DNA from: Chara braunii
Taxonomy: Eukaryota; Streptophyta; Charophyceae; Charales; Characeae
Length of the DNA: 57,525 bases
Assembly: GCA_003427395.1 (NCBI GenBank)
Contig: BFEA01000628.1
Span: 356,791-414,315, forward strand
Direction: 5' to 3'
Positions 55,241 to 57,525 of the stretch are shown here, piece after piece (position 1 is the stretch's first letter; each line of letters starts with the position of its first letter). The translations under genes and the position numbers were made by a program. Under the pieces are notes generated by a model that saw nothing but the letters and a program-made list of their open reading frames with translations, was not told the DNA's origin and did no database searches.

Positions 55241-56860
55241 GCTACGCGTCTTCCCGTCCGCCATAGATCCATTCCCGCTCCGCTCGGCCACCCCACGCTG
55301 CGAATGCACTCCGGCGCGAATCCCAACCGGGTTCATTCACTCCCTTCATCGCTCCACCTTTGCCCCCTCTCACAGCGCCGGTCCGCCCGCTGCCCCCTTT
55401 GCTTTCACAGCGCCAGCGGCTGCTAGCGCAGTCCAACCTGGCCCGTCGCCCATCGCACAGCCTCTCACCGCGTGGTCCGACAGCCCCCACCTCTCAACAA
55501 AACTTTGGTTGTCGACCCGCCCTTGTTTTATACTCTTTACTGGTGCCGCGAGCCCATGCCAACCTGCCTTGCATCATTCCAATCTTAAGAGATGTCCCGA
55601 AGGACTTTGCACCGGCCAGCGCCTGCCCGACAGCCAGCCGGCCTGAGGGCCCTTCAGGGGGAACCAGATACTAGACGGTTCAATTAGTCTTTGCCCCTAT
55701 GCCCAAGTCCGACGAATAATTTGTACGTCAGTATCGCTGCGAGCCTCCACCAGATCCTCCCTTTAACCAATGTCTAGGGACCTAGCCGGGGCAATGCCCT
55801 GTGGCTCTCCCAAAGGGTGTCCACCATTTTTCCCTCGGCTCCCCGTATACGTACCCGGCCCGGATTCGTAACGGGTTCGCCTTGGTCTGCGTTTCAGCAG
55901 TTCATGGCGTGCTCATTGAGCTAGGCTCTTGGGTGCCTACTACACCCACGACATCGTGCTCAGGCAAAACAATGTCGGGCGCGGTTTTGGCATGGCTTCA
56001 AAAACAGTTTGTAATTGCACTTCAGGCGACCCCGCAAATACAACACACCCCCGGTTGCCCCTACCGCAATCCCGCCTTCCCGAACGGGATGCGATAAAGA
56101 GAGAACGACAAGGGAATGATAAGACAAAAAATAAACCTAGTATTGTCGGGGGACAGCGGGGCCGTTGGGCCGTTGCCGGTGTCGCAGTTCGGACCCGTCG
56201 CCGCGCTTGCCAATAAAACCAGAGGAAGATAACCCCGCCGGGCCCTCAACCCCTCGGTTTTTCTCCGCGCCGCTCCGCTGCTACAACTGCGTCGATGCCT
56301 GCTGGCGTCGATCCTCGATCCTCCGTATCGTCAACCCAATGCCGTAACCTATAGCGCTAAGCCCAAGCCTGAGACCAATACACGCCGAGTGCCATATAAG
56401 GCGGTGCGGTGCTGCGCTCAGGGCCAGGGAAATTGGCCTGAGCCTCATCTCTGCCTACAACCGTACGCGCGGCCGCCCAGCGTCTGTGCCAACTTACCAA
56501 AGTTGTACCACAGCCGCCACTCGCGCCCCTCCGCGTGCCGAAACCTACCACAGTCACACTGTCGTTGTCGTTCTCGCACGCGCGCTCGCCTCGGCCAACG
56601 CACCATTCAAAAGGAAATATCAATAGTTCCTGCTTAATAAAAAATAAAATAGGTATTAATAATATCATTAAACAAAACGACCGACGTCTGTGCCGGCTTT
56701 ATGATCAACAACAGAAAAGAATTTTGTGCGCCTCAAACCTGCGCGCCTACGCACTCTCTATTATAGTCAACCATCCAATCAACGTAAGTCACAGACGCAG
56801 CCGCGCTGAGCGCGGTATACTTAAACTTTAAACCAAAACTACTTTCTGTCACTCGCAAAA
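55241..56860. other. No recognised gene
   Basis: GC-rich with several overlapping frames on both strands. None has a recognisable motif. Confidence 0.35.
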
Positions 56861-56866
56861 ACCAGG

Positions 56867-56892
56867 GCGGATACCCTCGTAAGGGTATTCGC
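56867..56892. repeat. Hairpin, 11-bp stem
   Basis: GCGGATACCCT, loop CGTA, AGGGTATTCGC with one G-T pair. Confidence 0.8.
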
Positions 56893-56997
56893 GCCAACAA
56901 CGCAGGTCTTGTAGAGACAGGTACGCCCCATGTGCCACACGCAGAGGAAAGATGGGCAGTACGGCAAAGTCCATTCCCTGTAGGAGCCACGTAGGAC

Positions 56998-57231
56998 TCA
57001 GGTCCAAATCCGACTGAAATTCCAAGACAGTCCTTTGTTGCGGTCCAAATCAATACTAAGTTTGAAGTACAGAATCAAAATGAGGAACGTTTGGTACCGA
57101 CACTAATAGGTGCAAATCAACACGAGGGAAGTAATCACACAGGTATGACAGGGTGGAGGTCAGAAACAGGTACAGACAGAGATAGGGCAAAAAAACCGCC
57201 ACTATGGATAGATGAAGCCCCAGGGCCCTAA
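56998..57231 (+). pseudogene. Short open frame, possible ORF1/gag fragment
   Basis: 77 codons (DSGPNPTEIPRQSFVAVQIN ... AKKPPLWIDEAPGP) ending at TAA, preceded by an in-frame TAG at about 56995. The hydrophilic Asn/Gln/Thr-rich style recalls the C-terminal part at 48560-49100. Identity unproven. Confidence 0.3.
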
Positions 57232-57284
57232 TTATTGATCATATCATGAGGGATCCTGGAAATCGCCTATCATTACAGGCTCCG

Positions 57285-57525
57285 GCTACCTAACACCGTC
57301 GGCCGCGGATTTGCGCGGCCACGCGGCCGTGCCACGCCCAAGCAGGGGCGCGCACTCAAAATCAGCGCGCTTGCTCGGCCTGCGCACGTCGGCCGCTATT
57401 GGCCTGTACAGAAAAAAAAAAAATCAAAAATTTGGGGGGGGGGGGGTTGATGTGTGACAAAAATAAATTGATTCATTGATTGTTTTTTTCTTGACTGATT
57501 GATTGATTGGTTGTTTGATTGATTG
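57285..57525 (+). mobile_element. Left end of a GCGGCC-word element, cut by window end
   Basis: Starts about CTACCTAACACCGTCGGCCG. An array of GCGGCC/GCGCGC words follows to 57400, then an A run (57412-57424), a G run (57434-57447) and GATTGATT repeats to the end. This order (palindromic words, A run, G run, GATT) matches the left part of the composite at 16940-18322 with a different word. Confidence 0.5.

Noticed and set aside
55241-56860. Several ORFs of 80-135 codons
   Set aside because: Overlapping frames open on both strands in GC-rich DNA, without motifs or consistent start context.
1-57525. tRNA and rRNA genes
   Set aside because: Looked for B-box (GGTTCGAATCC-like) and conserved 5S blocks by eye and found none; a covariance search could still reveal a diverged copy.

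Overview
Eukaryotic nuclear DNA from a repeat-dominated genome. The window has no intact single-copy gene that I can name. What is present is a layered pile of transposable elements: a Ty3/gypsy LTR retrotransposon with a plant-type initiator-Met primer site, LINEs with endonuclease, reverse transcriptase and zf-RVT domains, degenerate gag fragments, many short non-autonomous DNA transposons, snRNA pseudogenes and long microsatellites. The style of the gag and pol peptides suggests a land plant or, more likely, a charophyte alga such as Chara. That is an inference from remembered family style, not a proof. Scattered single Ns, two long N gaps (20675-20839 and 47102-47318) and a sequencing adapter left inside an LTR show a short-read mate-pair assembly, so some structures may be artefacts.

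Layout. 1-4700: a Gly/Ser-rich ORF present twice in tandem, each copy broken, with ends of a hAT-like element. 5108-5929: the best ORF, a C48 (Ulp1-type) cysteine protease domain. 6300-7900: short DNA elements and a LINE tail. 7935-9321 (minus): decayed Ty3 gag. 11960-14600 (minus): decayed LINE. 15557-22290: five or more short DNA elements, a 1.4-kb nest of microsatellites arranged as an inverted repeat, and a second decayed gag split by one element. 21273-22706: foldback and hairpin DNA. 23418-23762: two U6 pseudogenes. 25140-27160: LINE. 28140-42192: one minus-strand LINE split by an 8.9-kb LTR retrotransposon (30896-39793). 45188-45241: U2 snRNA fragment. 46815-49109: ORF1/gag-like gene split by a short DNA element. 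51113-55240: arrays of hairpins whose stems change in a compensatory way. 57285-end: left end of another word-type element.

The most interesting signal is a set of short non-autonomous elements. Five have both ends visible, inverted termini starting CT and 8-bp target duplications (one 8/8, four 7/8). Elements with unrelated terminal sequences share an AT-rich core (CAAATT...GCCAAATGTTGTT...GCATAACAT). The terminal 50-100 bp of each subfamily is built from its own short palindromic word: GTAC(GG), CCCGGG/GGCC, or GTTCA/TGAACG. This looks like a hAT-like family that keeps its core and replaces its subterminal (probably transposase-binding) word. A possible excision footprint of one such element is visible by comparing the two copies of the first gene.

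The second signal is a run of at least eight hairpins (52069-52768) with a fixed loop-side core and different but self-complementary stems, next to a satellite (51113-51790) behaving the same way.
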